From Sinonovacula constricta (taxonomy: Eukaryota; Mollusca; Bivalvia; Cardiida; Solecurtidae): a DNA stretch of 64,000 nucleotides. The stretch covers positions 39,615,749 through 39,679,748 of the forward strand of contig CM017563.1 in the NCBI GenBank assembly GCA_007844125.1, in the 5' to 3' direction. Below, in pieces: positions 40,216 to 52,400 of this stretch (positions are counted from its first letter, which is position 1; every line of letters begins with the position of its first letter). The notes under the pieces are model-generated. The model had not been told where the DNA came from. It did not search any database and saw only the letters and a list, made by a program, of their open reading frames with translations. A program made the position numbers and the translations under genes.

Positions 40216-40221
40216 AATAAA
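40216..40221 (+). terminator. Poly(A) signal of the nested gene
   Basis: AATAAA about 147 bases beyond the candidate stop codon, followed by TGTTCTGTTTTGATTG, a GT-rich downstream element. Confidence 0.45.
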
Positions 40222-42420
40222 TGTTCTGTTTTGATTGATGTTTCCATTCAAAATATTGTATGTCAGAAAGAAAAACAAACGTTTGCGTCAATCAGTATAT
40301 CCTCGGAAAACTGATTATGAAGAACAAGAATATAAATCATACTATGTAAACACATTTCTGGATTAAAACATTTTGACAATATAAGAAATTTATAGCTGCA
40401 GAGGTACAAACTACTTTATTTATCTCTTTTACAATAAAATTGCAATGTCTTCTACAGATATGGTCCTTTGTATGTGGATATAAACTTGTTTAAGTGAATT
40501 GTTTTAACCTTACTGACAATATCAATATATAACTTCTTTTATATCTATATACCGATGTCTAATAGATATTGCACAATAAATTGTACAAAACCGACTACAT
40601 TTATCCTATAATATTTTCGATTATTCAAACAGCTTCTGTATAATACAGTTGGCGTATAATGTTATCATCTATTTGATCATGATGGAATCATCCATCTCTT
40701 TAAAACAAAACAAACAACACAAAACGTAAATGGATATTGGCATGTGTAATGTTTTGATTATTCGCTATAGATAGTGGAATATAGATTATTTAAATAAATA
40801 TATTTAAATAACGGTGGTTGATCTGGCTAAGAACTTTCAATCATTTTAGGAACTATTGCAGACATGTCGTATTCAAAAGCATATATTAAATTTGTCAGAC
40901 AGGTCATTGAATGTTTAGAAAACTTATATTGAGTATGGCATATTCACTTGCCGATTCTAATGTTCTGTCAATTGGTATCGTGATCATTAGGATTGTCTTC
41001 CCTCCGTATGATTTCTAAAGTGTATACGATTAGTATATTGTTCTTTTATTCGTAGGTGTTTTTGTGTGTTATGTAAGTATACAGTCCTTATCCTTGTTGA
41101 TTTATTTTCATTCTGTTTTGGAAATAATGTCGGTGGGACAAACAAACAAGCATTCTCTTTTTCTACGACAATAGGTGTACACTGTTACATAGCAGTAGTC
41201 CTCTTTAAGGATCATAATGCGGCAATTTGAACACGTATTTCTGTCTATATCTGCAATTAATATTTCATCGAGAAATGACTTTAAAGGGAATTGTGTCTTT
41301 AACGTTAAAAATGTCGTAAATTACTTATTCAGATTCCGGTAGCGAAGAAAATGATGAACTGGTAACCTGATGAGCCAAAGTTTAAACATTGGTAAGCATG
41401 ATTCAAGCTTTTCTTATGAATTTAACTTCTCATGTTTTAGGGCATGGCTCATTTCAAACCTGATATCTGACATCACTATTTGTCTGTTTTGGTACGATGT
41501 TTTGGTCTCAATAACCGATAGGAAATCATAAAGATGACATTATCAATATATTATCTGATCATGTACGATTAATTAATAATACACATACTATTTTCAAGCA
41601 GAATTTTCGTTTTTAAAATTCTCCCGATGCAGGTACATGTACACAAGCTTAACTTTTAAAACTTTCGCGAAATGAAAGACTTTGACGCTTTATAAACGAA
41701 TATCTTCCCTTTTACTGACCATTCCAACATTTCTTTTTTGTGCTCTGTCACGTCTGAAAGTATGTGTTACTTTTTTCATTTTATACGAGTGTGGGTGCCT
41801 TTGTCTAAATTATGTAGTAATGATTGTTTCAAATTCCTCATAGCGTACAATAAATTCAAGAGATTTGAACTCCATTAATAAATAATTAAGTTTCTTTCTT
41901 AAATGCGTTGAAGTATAAACTCCTAGTTTATTCGACCTTCTAATGTATAAAGTTATAGTGGAAACATTTAAATATAACATGATATTAGGGAGTTTATAAG
42001 CATGCGTTTTCCTATATGACGCATGCTATTACTAATATAGTTGTCACAATTTCTGAAATAACGTGTTCCATTCTTGTATTATGTAGATATAAAAAGTAAA
42101 ATTAAAGTAACACACTATATAACTATATTATGGAGCAAAATGGAACGAACTAACCAAAACAACATACCTTTAACACGCTCCGAGAGAAAGTCTAGATTCA
42201 AGAATTTGTTTAGAATATGTTTTGTTTTTAAGATCGTGAAGATTGTTTTAAGGTCATACAAGATTACAAAATATAATTGCTATTATGTGCATTAGTATTG
42301 CACAGCTATCAGCAACGTATGAAAATAGAATTATTCGCATTTGAAAAATGCGGTCACAAAAGGTAAGTCGACACTGAATACATTTAAAAGTTAGCAAATA
42401 TATGTAAAGTTTGTACTTAC

Positions 42421-42479
42421 AGGGTAAAGAGGACGCAAACAAAGACCGAAAGGAACAACAGTCGTGTACAGACCGCCAT
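42421..42479 (-). CDS. Neuropeptide precursor, exon 1 (signal peptide)
   Basis: Begins with ATG at 42479-42477 in a strong context (A at -3, G at +4). Nineteen codons read MAVCTRLLFLSVFVCVLFT, a typical signal peptide with a basic n-region and a hydrophobic core. The exon ends CT before a perfect GTAAGT donor (42420). CT joins the first G of exon 2 to give Leu20, followed by Cys-Ser-Gly, a plausible signal peptidase site after Gly23. The phase fit, donor quality and completion of the signal peptide across the junction are the reasons for linking it to exon 2. Without it the precursor has no secretion signal. Confidence 0.78.
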
Positions 42480-42700
42480 ACTGGTAGTTCGATGTGTGAT
42501 GACAACTTGTTTCTCAAGAACTTCTCCAAAACCAACAAATTGTTTTACTTTTCCACGAGTCCGTCTATTTCATTCAAATATTCCAGTGTCACTTCTGTTG
42601 TCGGTCTTACACTATCATGGACTAATATACGTCACTTGACCACGTGGTCTTCATCGAGCGCCAGCCACTAAAAACCTCCCAATACCCTCATGGGCCCGCC
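42480..42700 (-). promoter_or_regulatory. 5' UTR and proximal promoter of the neuropeptide gene
   Basis: A GC-richer patch directly upstream of the start codon. It contains TGACGTA (42634-42628), a CRE-like half site, and GACCACGTGGTC (42638-42649), a perfect 12-base palindrome around the E-box CACGTG. No clear TATA box lies at the right distance, so the exact transcription start is open. CRE control is common in neuropeptide genes; that link is inference. Confidence 0.45.
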
Positions 42701-43731
42701 TCATTGCTGTCAGTTATCTCACGACGATGCCGATTCACAATTGGCATATATTTACTGATACCGCAACATGAGATATTGGAAAATGACAATATCCTAGAAT
42801 CACCGTCATAAATCCGATCGTCAACATAGTTCATAGAAGACCGGTAACAAGTGAACTAATGTTATCGGAGTTCTGCTAGTGTGATTTCTCTGGCTTAATC
42901 GCAGAAGAAAAAAAAAGCTTGTTAGGACTGAGAATACCAAGCAGCGAGCGGATGTCTTCTTGTTGACAATGATTGTCTAGTAATTGTTAAATTAGCGAAA
43001 AACGTCAACTGTTTGCATACGATTGTTGCTTATATCTTATGGTTTGTCTTCAGCATTAGACGTAAAGTTAGCGTCACTAACTCAATTTATGTTCCTTATT
43101 TCTGAAAATGAGTGATTTTCCCGCGGGTGCTGAACGAATTTCCTGCATGACGCACATACTTTTGTTAGTAAATTAGTTCTTTTGACTTGAATCAATCGTA
43201 TTCAAACGACGTTTACCAGGAAAAAAATACTATATAATGACGGTATATTGCAGGGAAAGAGTTTTAATACAAATAATGTACACCATTTGATTTTTCTGAA
43301 AGAAATTGATTGCCTTTTTATTGTATAGGAATGTCGCCCTTCTTTTATATTCTTGCATTGGTTATGATGATGTTTAGTTTGTAATTCTTTAAATAGGTAA
43401 TGGCCTTTAGTCAGGCGAAACAAGGGTCAACATATGTTAAGCGTTTTTGTTAAATTATTTGCTTTTAGCAGTTCAAAGCAAAGAGTAAGCCTTTTAAGAC
43501 TAAACACTAGCAAAAATTGCACTTATCAAAAAGCCCTAATAACATGTTCCGAAAGTGGTTGACATACTATTTTAGGATGATATTTCTTCTTTTGAAACAG
43601 ATATTGCTGCGCGGACTTTAAATATGTAACACACTTTAAGTACTCTATATGCTTTCTTGTCATGTTAAAAAAACTGTGGGTGTGTATGCATGACATGTAC
43701 ATGCAAATTGTATATTGCACGCGTATCCTGC

Positions 43732-43737
43732 TATAAA
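43732..43737 (+). promoter_or_regulatory. Possible TATA box
   Basis: TATAAA followed by GA, about 75 bases upstream of the signal-peptide exon candidate at 43808. Short upstream ATGs (43766, 43771) would lie in its leader. Confidence 0.25.
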
Positions 43738-43807
43738 GATACATATACTTTATCTGGTTTAATAAATGTAATGCCAGGGCTATCTTATTGTCTGGCAACG
43801 TAAAGAC

Positions 43808-43877
43808 ATGTCACTTCTGCCTAATCAACAAATGTTGTCCGCTCTTCCCGTGGTTATCGTTGTTTTATCGAGTTCTG
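43808..43877 (+). CDS. Candidate first exon with a signal peptide
   Basis: Two in-frame ATGs (43808, 43832) open MSLLPNQQMLSALPVVIV-VLSSS and lead to a good donor, TTCTG|GTAAGA (exon leaves in phase 1). The hydrophobic core looks like a secretion signal. The only phase-compatible later exon that I noticed is at 62104-62308, 18 kb away and behind a weak acceptor, so the product is unknown. Such short hydrophobic frames also arise by chance in T-rich DNA. Confidence 0.25.
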
Positions 43878-45054
43878 GTAAGATTTATGGCTGGCAAGCG
43901 ACACGATAATATGAGACATTTGATTAATACTCAATACTGTTTTTTTTACAAACGTAATGCAACGTCTGAGTAACATCCTGCACCATTGCCCAAAATCATG
44001 GCGTATTATATCATATCGCTTGATAAAGTGTGTCAAGCCAATTCTCTTTATAACAAACGATGACCAGAAAACATGTTGTAATAACATAGCTCTCGCGTGC
44101 CTCCCAAATATGTTCGTTATTAGCTTTGTATTGAATTTCTGGTCAAACCAACAGTAATATGTCTCACAATTCAATCCAATTTATGGTTCACATACGCCTA
44201 ACGTGAAACAAATTTGTCACCCTGCGATCGTATAAAGCTAACAGACATTGCTACGAGGAATAACCTGAAACGAGCATCGTCGTACTAATTATTTATGAAT
44301 AAGGTTTTCTATTGCATCCTAGTGAGCGTTCTTTAATCAGGTGGGTACTTCAATTGATAATTTAAACTTCGAGTTCTATTGTGTATTTTGTATTTTTCCT
44401 GGACTTCTCGTGGTGTCCATAAAGAAAGGCCAGAAGTGTTTTCTCACTTGAATTTCAAATGGTCCATGTTCGGTTAAAATTTTAAACATTAATGGACTGT
44501 TTAGGACTGTTGGGGATTATAAACTTGTTTTCATTCTAATCGAGATTGGAATTCTTAACAATTTATAAAAGGTAACTGTTTATTATTCTAACCTGTTTTC
44601 AATTATTTCAGAGTATGTTAAGCCTTATAATTTTTATATTTCTAATTTCGAATTTTAAGTTTATCTATTTTTTATCTAATTAATTCCATTTTAAGTAAAG
44701 TCTTATGGTATATGGTGCCGTATAAATTATCAAGTGTCTGTGTGCCGCAAAACAATAAATAAAAACACAGAATTTTTGGTTCGTTTCATACATACATACA
44801 TTTATAAACTCAGTTATCGCTTTTTAGAAAAACAAGTACGGTCTCGTTAAAACTTAACATATCCGTAAACACATGCTGTGATCACGGGGATATGGGAAAC
44901 CTTGTTAGAATTTTCAGACAAAATTAGAACACTCAAACTGTCAAATATATAAATGTCTTTACATGTGGTAACAAGGCCAATTGGTTGTTTCACTCATGCG
45001 CAGCTTGTCTGTAAAATTCACGTTGCACTCTTTGGATATGCAAATAATTGTACC

Positions 45055-45376
45055 GGACTTGGTAGCGCAATCGGTAGAGCGTCGGCTCCAGGTACGGGAG
45101 GCCCCGGGTTCGATCCCGGGCCGCGACATACCAAAGTCATTAAAAATGGTAGTGGTATAGCTCCCTTGCTAACGCTCAAGCAAATATAAGGTTAGTTCCA
45201 CGACTGGTTGGCCCGGTGTCAGGATAATGTGACTGGGTGTGGTATCATGCCAGGTGTTCACGGCATGCTATACACAGTGAAGGCAGCACTATATCTGCTT
45301 CAAGTGGACACCGTCTCCAGATAACTGAAATACTGTTGGTGGGACGATAAACCCAATAAACAAACAAACAAACAAA
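45055..45376 (+). mobile_element. tRNA-derived SINE, best-preserved copy
   Basis: Begins GGACTTGGTAGCGCAATCGG, with A-box-like sequence, then CCGGGTTCGATCCCGGG (B box in a perfect T-stem), the conserved central body and an AAAC tail. It is nearly identical to the copy at 19232-19548 (few differences over 315 bases), so the family was active recently. The flanks CAAATAATTGTA (before) and CAAATATTTGTGTA (after) may be the target-site duplication. Confidence 0.88.
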
Positions 45377-46288
45377 TATTTGTGTAATATTTTGAGAATG
45401 CTTTGTTAGGATATGTAGTGAAGGAACAAACGAATCCTGCTCTTCCTTTAAGCGTATTTGACAGGTTTAACCCCTTCAATGTTTTATATAAGTACACGAT
45501 GTATGCCGAATGTAACCAAACATGCTACGTAATTACTCCAAGCAGGTCTCGGGGTAAGGGCATTTAAATTGCATGAAACATTGGTTAACCCGAGCGGCGC
45601 TCAGGGTAAAATAATAACGACAAATGTTTCCGTCGTTGTAACATCTTACGCCAGCATGACATTAAATAAGAAAATAACACAACGGGTGATGGTTAATGTA
45701 TAATTGCTTTACAATGCAATATCAAAATCAACGAAAGCTATTGCGTCAGATTTTTTTGGTAGGCGCAACAAGGACGCGTGTCGTGTCAAGACGTCTACAA
45801 GTGTGAAGTTTAAGTAAACAAATAATGACGTTTATTTGACACCGGTAAACAGTTGTCAGCAGTTATATTGTTTTGCATCCTACGTAAAAGACAGACCCTT
45901 CTGAGAACAGATTAATATAATCAACATAAAACATCTCGATAATGTATGACATGATAATAAGCATACATTATGTCTATGGAATAACCAAGTTAAATATTCC
46001 CAAAAAGCTATTTTTATGTATAACTTATTTCACCCAGGTATGTATTTTTGTTTTGTTGTTGTTTTTGTTGTTGTTTGTGTTGTTGTTTGTTGCTGACTGG
46101 ATGAAAGAAAATAAAAAAGAATGATTAAAAGCTGTGTCGCTTTCATTGTTGAAGACATCCACGACCGATTCCACTGCTTGTTTTGTCACGACACCAAGCT
46201 CGTGGTGAATACGCGATAAATTACGCAGGAGAACGAAAACAGTATATTAAAATGTACATGATATATAGTTTCTTGCCTTTAAGTTCAA
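45377..46288. other. Non-coding DNA
   Basis: No gene was recognised. A short GTTGTT-rich tract lies near 46040-46095. Confidence 0.5.
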
Positions 46289-46347
46289 TTACTGTCTCTC
46301 TATCTCTCTATCTCTCTATCTATCTCTCTATCTATCTATCTATATAT

Positions 46348-46389
<42 letters not shown>

Positions 46390-46450
46390 GTCTATCTATC
46401 TGTCTGTCTGTCTGTCTGTCTGAATATCTATCTATCTGTCAGAGAGAGAC

Positions 46451-46492
<42 letters not shown>
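46289..46492 (+). repeat. Compound microsatellite (CTAT/CTGT/GA)
   Basis: CTCT, CTAT and CTGT tetramers followed by a GA run. The Leu-Ser-Ile-Tyr and Arg-Glu open frame is an artefact. Confidence 0.93.
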
Positions 46493-46494
<2 letters not shown>

Positions 46495-49400
46495 GAAGGG
46501 AGGGAGACACGCACACAAAGAAAGAGATTTACTTAAAGGCGAAATTCCACATGCATACATGTGTAGCTAGTTGAATTTTACAGCATTTTCTTACCAAACA
46601 ATGAATGATATTTATGTTTGCCCCTTATCATTGTGTGTGGGGGGGATTATGTTTCTGCAATCAAGTCAACTGGATGACGACATTACGACCAGACAATAGG
46701 AATTTAGTATAACAATACAGGATTGGACTAGCCAGCGATATAACGTGGGATGATGTTCGGTCATGACGAGACGTAAACAATTGTGTTGTCGATTACCATG
46801 TCTAGTTGTCGACATGTTTGACAGTTGTAGGAGTTAACTCGCCAATCTTCAGCATTGCCAGACATATATAAACGGTTTCCAATTAAGAAATAAGTACAAA
46901 CACCATAAAGAAATTTAATTATATTTCCATGTTTTTGTCATTGATATGTCCATGTTTCTGTCAACATCGGTTCTTATGTTGTTCTTGTATGTGTGTTGTG
47001 TGAATACAACACCCACAGACATTCAAGTGCTGAAATAATGAGCTTTTTTCTGCTGTTGCTTTACCGGGATATCCCCGGGATATCCCATTGTTGATTTCAG
47101 TGTTTTCTCTTTGTTGCGCGCGCGGGTAAATTTTACAAGTAACCAGTTTTTTTCACCATATACCAGTAAAGCAGTTCTTTAATCTGTAAACAATAACTAA
47201 CTGAAATACACTTAATTATTGGGAACTGTGTCAGGCTACAGCATATGTATAAATTGTACTACATGTAGTTAAAGGTAAAATAATTTTACGCAAGAACAAT
47301 AGGTCACGTGACGCGGATCAATTTTGGGCTTAGACAATACTAAATAAACAATGTTCGAGTTTTTATAAAACATAAAGTAAGTCATATAAGTATGTTTAGT
47401 TCTTACTTTAATAGCAGTAAGGTTGTATGTATGACTGGTTCGTCCTTGTCCAAGCTAAATAATTCTGGTGCTAACCAAGTTCTACATCACGTAGAATAAT
47501 TGAGACCAATAGCAAAGGAGGGAGCCACATTGAAGATTAGATATGATGCATTATTGATCATCTGTGGAGGGTCAAGAAGGCTTAGACGCAGTTCCATCAC
47601 CTTATGGCTAATAAAACGCACTACTGGAAAGAAAGTCCTCATTTACTAATGGACGGTAAATTGCATACAACACCAACACACGTGTGATGTATCGTGGTTT
47701 TATGCCACAAATTCAATGAGCAACCCTGTTTTCGTATTCATGTTATTTTTGTTCTGACATATACAAATGTTTTTATCCAGTGTTTAGACGTTGCAAAAGA
47801 CGAAAAAGAAGACACGATGATGAACGCAGGGATGGATCCAGGATAGGATGGGGGATGCCATAGTTATTTACGAATTAAGGGTCACGGACGAAAGTAAATG
47901 TGGGTCATGGGATAATATGAACGCTTAGGTAACTGATCGAAATGTTTCGGGATTCGATCGAAATAACTTAAAATTCTTTATGACACCCCATCGCTAAAAT
48001 CTTCTTTTTTTTTAAATTTTGTTTTGACTTATTTGGAATATTGTTAGCAACTATGGACACACTGCCATTATGAACACTGTATATCATAAAATGTATATGT
48101 TATTTGCACCTTTGTAAAATGGACCCAAAGCATTTCGTTCAATGTTTTTATATTTCTAGTGTTTTTTTTTTCAGATTAGTTTTCTTAGGATGTAAGATGT
48201 TTTAAAAAGAATAGATCAGTTTCAGGCAGTTTTTATCACAGCGCGTGTCTTAAATTGTTAACAGGGATAATACAATTGTGTGAGTTTGTGTCTTCTGAGG
48301 CGCAATCCTCAAACATTCTTTTTGGACATTAAGAGAAGTACAAGGATTGACCATAGCTGTCGGCGACAATATGCTTCTATGTGATTTAATTAAAAAGTAA
48401 TAACAATAAGACTTTTCGCTTGAACACTAATTGAATTAGTTCGTTCAATGTATTACATGTAGCAACTGAACTTGTAATAACATAAATTGTACAGCTTTAT
48501 CGCAGGGTAAAATACTTTTCTTAAAGTAATTGTTTTATGTGAAATAAATATTTGCCTGTTTGGTGTAGTAACGATGATGGTACACATGAATACAAGTAAA
48601 TATGTATACATTTGTTTCATTATTATTTTAGTCTTGTATTTTGGACCCTCAATTTCTCATTAGTAATGCTAAACAGTACTGAAATTATAGAGAATCGTTG
48701 TCTAACAATATGACTCAAAACATAGTTTTTGGACGATGTCAAAATATTTAGGCTAGTCTATTTGGCATTATTTTAATCGTAGTGTATTTCTGAATCTTCA
48801 TCCTTGTACCTATAGCTCAGATAAATGATAACAACCAAAATGTTCTACGAGAATATCCACCATACGAAGAATTTGAATAAGTATTTGAAATATGCTGGTA
48901 GCGACAAGATATTTTACAAATAGAAAAGGAAAACAGTTACCGCTTTGGCGCAGATATTCAGCAAAGTGAGCATAAGGGTTGTTTAATCCACGTTAAAAGG
49001 ACCGCGGACCCATGTTTCTTGAAGTTTTTTTCCCTGATACAGTGTAAATGCGATTAAAGGCGATATTTGGCTAATTTCATTAATAACAAGAAAAATAAAA
49101 TACACAGAGACAATGCATAAAATATTCAAACGCACTCCAACAGTTACGTTTATAAAACAGTTAGTAGGCAAAGAGGACCGACGAGGTGCTTAAATGGGGT
49201 TAACGGTGATCTAACTTAGCACTTCTGTGTGGTTTCTTCAAAGACAAAATGATGAAGGAGATACACGACCGAATGACAGTTTAAATACATGAATAAAAAG
49301 AGAGCATTGACGCAAAGCATCATAGGTCGGGTCGAGATCCAGTTCATCAATGGAACTTGTTTGCGTAATGACAAACCGACCAGAATTGTGCAAAGCCTTG

Positions 49401-52400
49401 TTGTTATTAAAAGGTATATGATGGCCTTAAAATTATATCATATTTGAAACAAATTGTCTTTGCGCACATTGGAAAAGGTCAGAATACAAACAACAGAATA
49501 GGCTCAGAACAGCATAACATGTGTAATTGAACATCGCAACGAAATTCAATATAAGAAAGCATCGCACTTCACTTGCATTCACATTTCGCCCTTCAAAAGA
49601 ATTTTCCTGTAACGCATGCGCGAAGACAATAATATTCATGTAATGATTCTGAATGTGTTTTAGTTTATATTGTGTTCGTGTATGAGATTTTTTGACTGGA
49701 GCGATATGTGATATGTTATTTTTCTATTTTTAATCATTCAAGTGATTGGGAACGAGTTGTTTGTTTATGATGGCATTAACAATACTGATAAAGGCACGAA
49801 CCAACCAGTAACCACATACGACCTTGACAGTCAAAGCCGACAGTAAATGAAATTTCAGAAAACAGGCAGCCAATCACGACGCAAGATATAAAAAACAATT
49901 TGAAAACACGGACGAGAACTTAATGGCGTTTTTGCTGCCTACAGCTAACTTTTACAGGACTTAGATTAATTTAAACTGTTTAATTTAGGCAAGACATGTC
50001 AACTGAAAGTGCTGCAGATAGTAAAACGTGTTTTAAGCTCGTCTGTTATCAGTTGCCTAAAGTCAGTAGTTTGGGCAATTATACTTTGAAAGTGTGATGC
50101 TCCTGCGTTATGTATGGAAGGCTTGTCCTCTCAATTGCAAAAAAGTCAATCAGAATAAACAGCATTTCCTGAAGACTTTTATAATCGTTTGTTGGGTTAG
50201 AGCTCAGAGTTAAAAATAGCAGCCAGAATGTGAGCTATTTAACGTAACTGTCCAATGTTCAATTAAGTTTTATACAATTTACATTTTATCTATGTTATCT
50301 ATGTTATAATGTTCCTGCTTGCGGTAGAGGACATTTTGTGTTCCAATGAGATATTTTTGAGAATAAGTAAATATATTCCTCTTTATAATACGAAGTTTGA
50401 AAGTTATATTGCGTTTTTCGATTTAAAAAAACAACAACACGTAAGTCAGAATGAGTTGAGAGTGGTTCCCCGTTTGGTCGAAATCAAATTGTTTATGTAA
50501 GAATTGATAGAAGGTGCACTTTTGGATATATGTAGTGCAACTGAACTTTTTTATATGTTAAAAAACACTGTTTTATATAATTTTATTTATATTGTAGATA
50601 TTACATTTGTATTAGAGTTAGGGTAGCACCAGATCAGGCAACAAGTTATACCTATTGCGATTAACTGATTAGATGAAGGTGGTGGCACATTTTACTTACT
50701 TGTTGTTGTTTTGTTGTTGTATGTGTTGTTGTTTTGTTGGTTGTTTTAGTATTATGCTTTGATTGATTTCATTTATTTTTTATATATTTTCTATGTTTGT
50801 GGTTCATCTATGCCTAAGATAACACAATTTGACGTACCTGAAGTACAATGTTGAGCATCCTACCTAATTTACACCCAAATTTGTGTTCATGTTGCTTCTA
50901 AGTATCATCTGGATGTTGTTGGTTTTTAAATGTTCCGAGGGAAATCCTTCTTTAAAATTGATTTTGGCGACAGAAACATCAGTTATTATCCTTTTTAATA
51001 AGATAGCACCAGTACTGGAATATTATCTAATTGAATGAGCCTTTAAGATGCATAATAAAGCAATATAATGATAAAAATGTGTTTGTTACATTGTTTTACA
51101 TATAATCTTTATAACATCGAAACAATTTAAAATCGGTTTAATGGTACGACAGTATGCAAATTTTTTCCTTTGGAACTTTTGGTTAGTCTTTGTGAAGTTG
51201 TTTCAAATTACCTCATTACATAATATTGTTTTATATAATCATTCAATAAAAAATAAACACATTTGTTTTGTGCTGCCATTTTCTTATCAGTACGTTTATG
51301 CATTGTAAAGCCGCAATGTTCATAGAAGTTAATTGACTGAACGAAAACTGACGATGTGCATTTGTATTTATCGGGTCAATTCGTTGACACAATCGACTAC
51401 CAATTATAGCTTCTTCATATAAGGTTACTTTGGTTCAGGACCTGTGTCAATGGACCTGGAGTTTTACGTTTTTTTCCTTATAAGGTCATTTCCCATTTAA
51501 AAAATACCGTTATAGTTATCTGTTCATATTATTTATAAATGGCGTAATGAGGAAAAATCTAAATCTGACTTGATAATTACGTAAACAAAACGATAAAATG
51601 ATTGGATATAAACTTAAGAAGTCAGATAAACTGTATTATAAGTAAATTATGCATGTAGTTGCTTTTACTGGTATTAGTTTCATAATCTGCGATATTGAAC
51701 CAAGTATTATTATAATTGTGTGTATTTTGAATTTGTTGTCTGGAAAATATTTTTATTACGTGAAAGAATATAGGTAAATATGCCTTCAAACATGCATTAA
51801 AAAACAGGTAATACCATAACACAACAGGGGTGCTGATTTTGACCTGTATTTTGTCAATAACAAGCCATACGTAAATGTCTTTCAAATAAAATATTTATAT
51901 TTTTAAAATTTTGGCTTTAAAACACTTCGACACAGTTGAGATCAAATTTACGACGTCCAATCATAGTTGAAGTACAAGACCACAGACACGTATCTGTATA
52001 GCACCACTCGCGCAATTCAGGTCAACTGGAAGACTCCTAACATGTATTAATATTCGACCAGACAGGACTTTATATAGTACACGATGAAGGGCGTTGTGTA
52101 AGAGCAGTTAAAAAGACTTGGCTGCACCTAGTTTATTACGACAAGCTTGATATATATGCCAAATCAAAGCTTACCACACTGAAATCAAAATATAAGTATC
52201 TTTATGTTCGTCGACATGTAATTTAGTATCAAAGGCATTTTTTACTTTGTGTATACATAATGTTACGGATCTATAACTGCGGTACTTACTGTTCGGATTT
52301 CAAATTACAACCATTTTACTGGAGCTTTCAGAAAACTTCATGCTATTGAAATCGTATGCAAGTCAGTAAGGCTTCGTTTATTAGCAAACAATCTAGTTGT

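Larger units (their letters stand above)
29382..42420 (-). other. Intron 1 of the neuropeptide gene
   Basis: It has a GTAAGT donor (42420-42415) and a polypyrimidine-CAG acceptor (29384-29382). Phase 2 on both sides joins CT to G as a Leu codon. At 13,039 bases it holds a SINE relic (35212-35486), candidate plus-strand exons (29650-29751, 37015-37063, 39114-40069) and otherwise AT-rich DNA. Stretches 29752-35211 and 40222-42420 showed nothing further that I could support. Confidence 0.75.

Noticed and set aside
41330..41361. Short exon-like segment reading SGSEENDEL between CTTATTCAG and CTG|GTAACC
   Set aside because: Too short and without a partner; acidic runs of this kind occur by chance.
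43854..44174. 106-codon minus-strand open frame
   Set aside because: Composition looks random, plus-strand frames overlap it, and no splice, promoter or family signal supports it.
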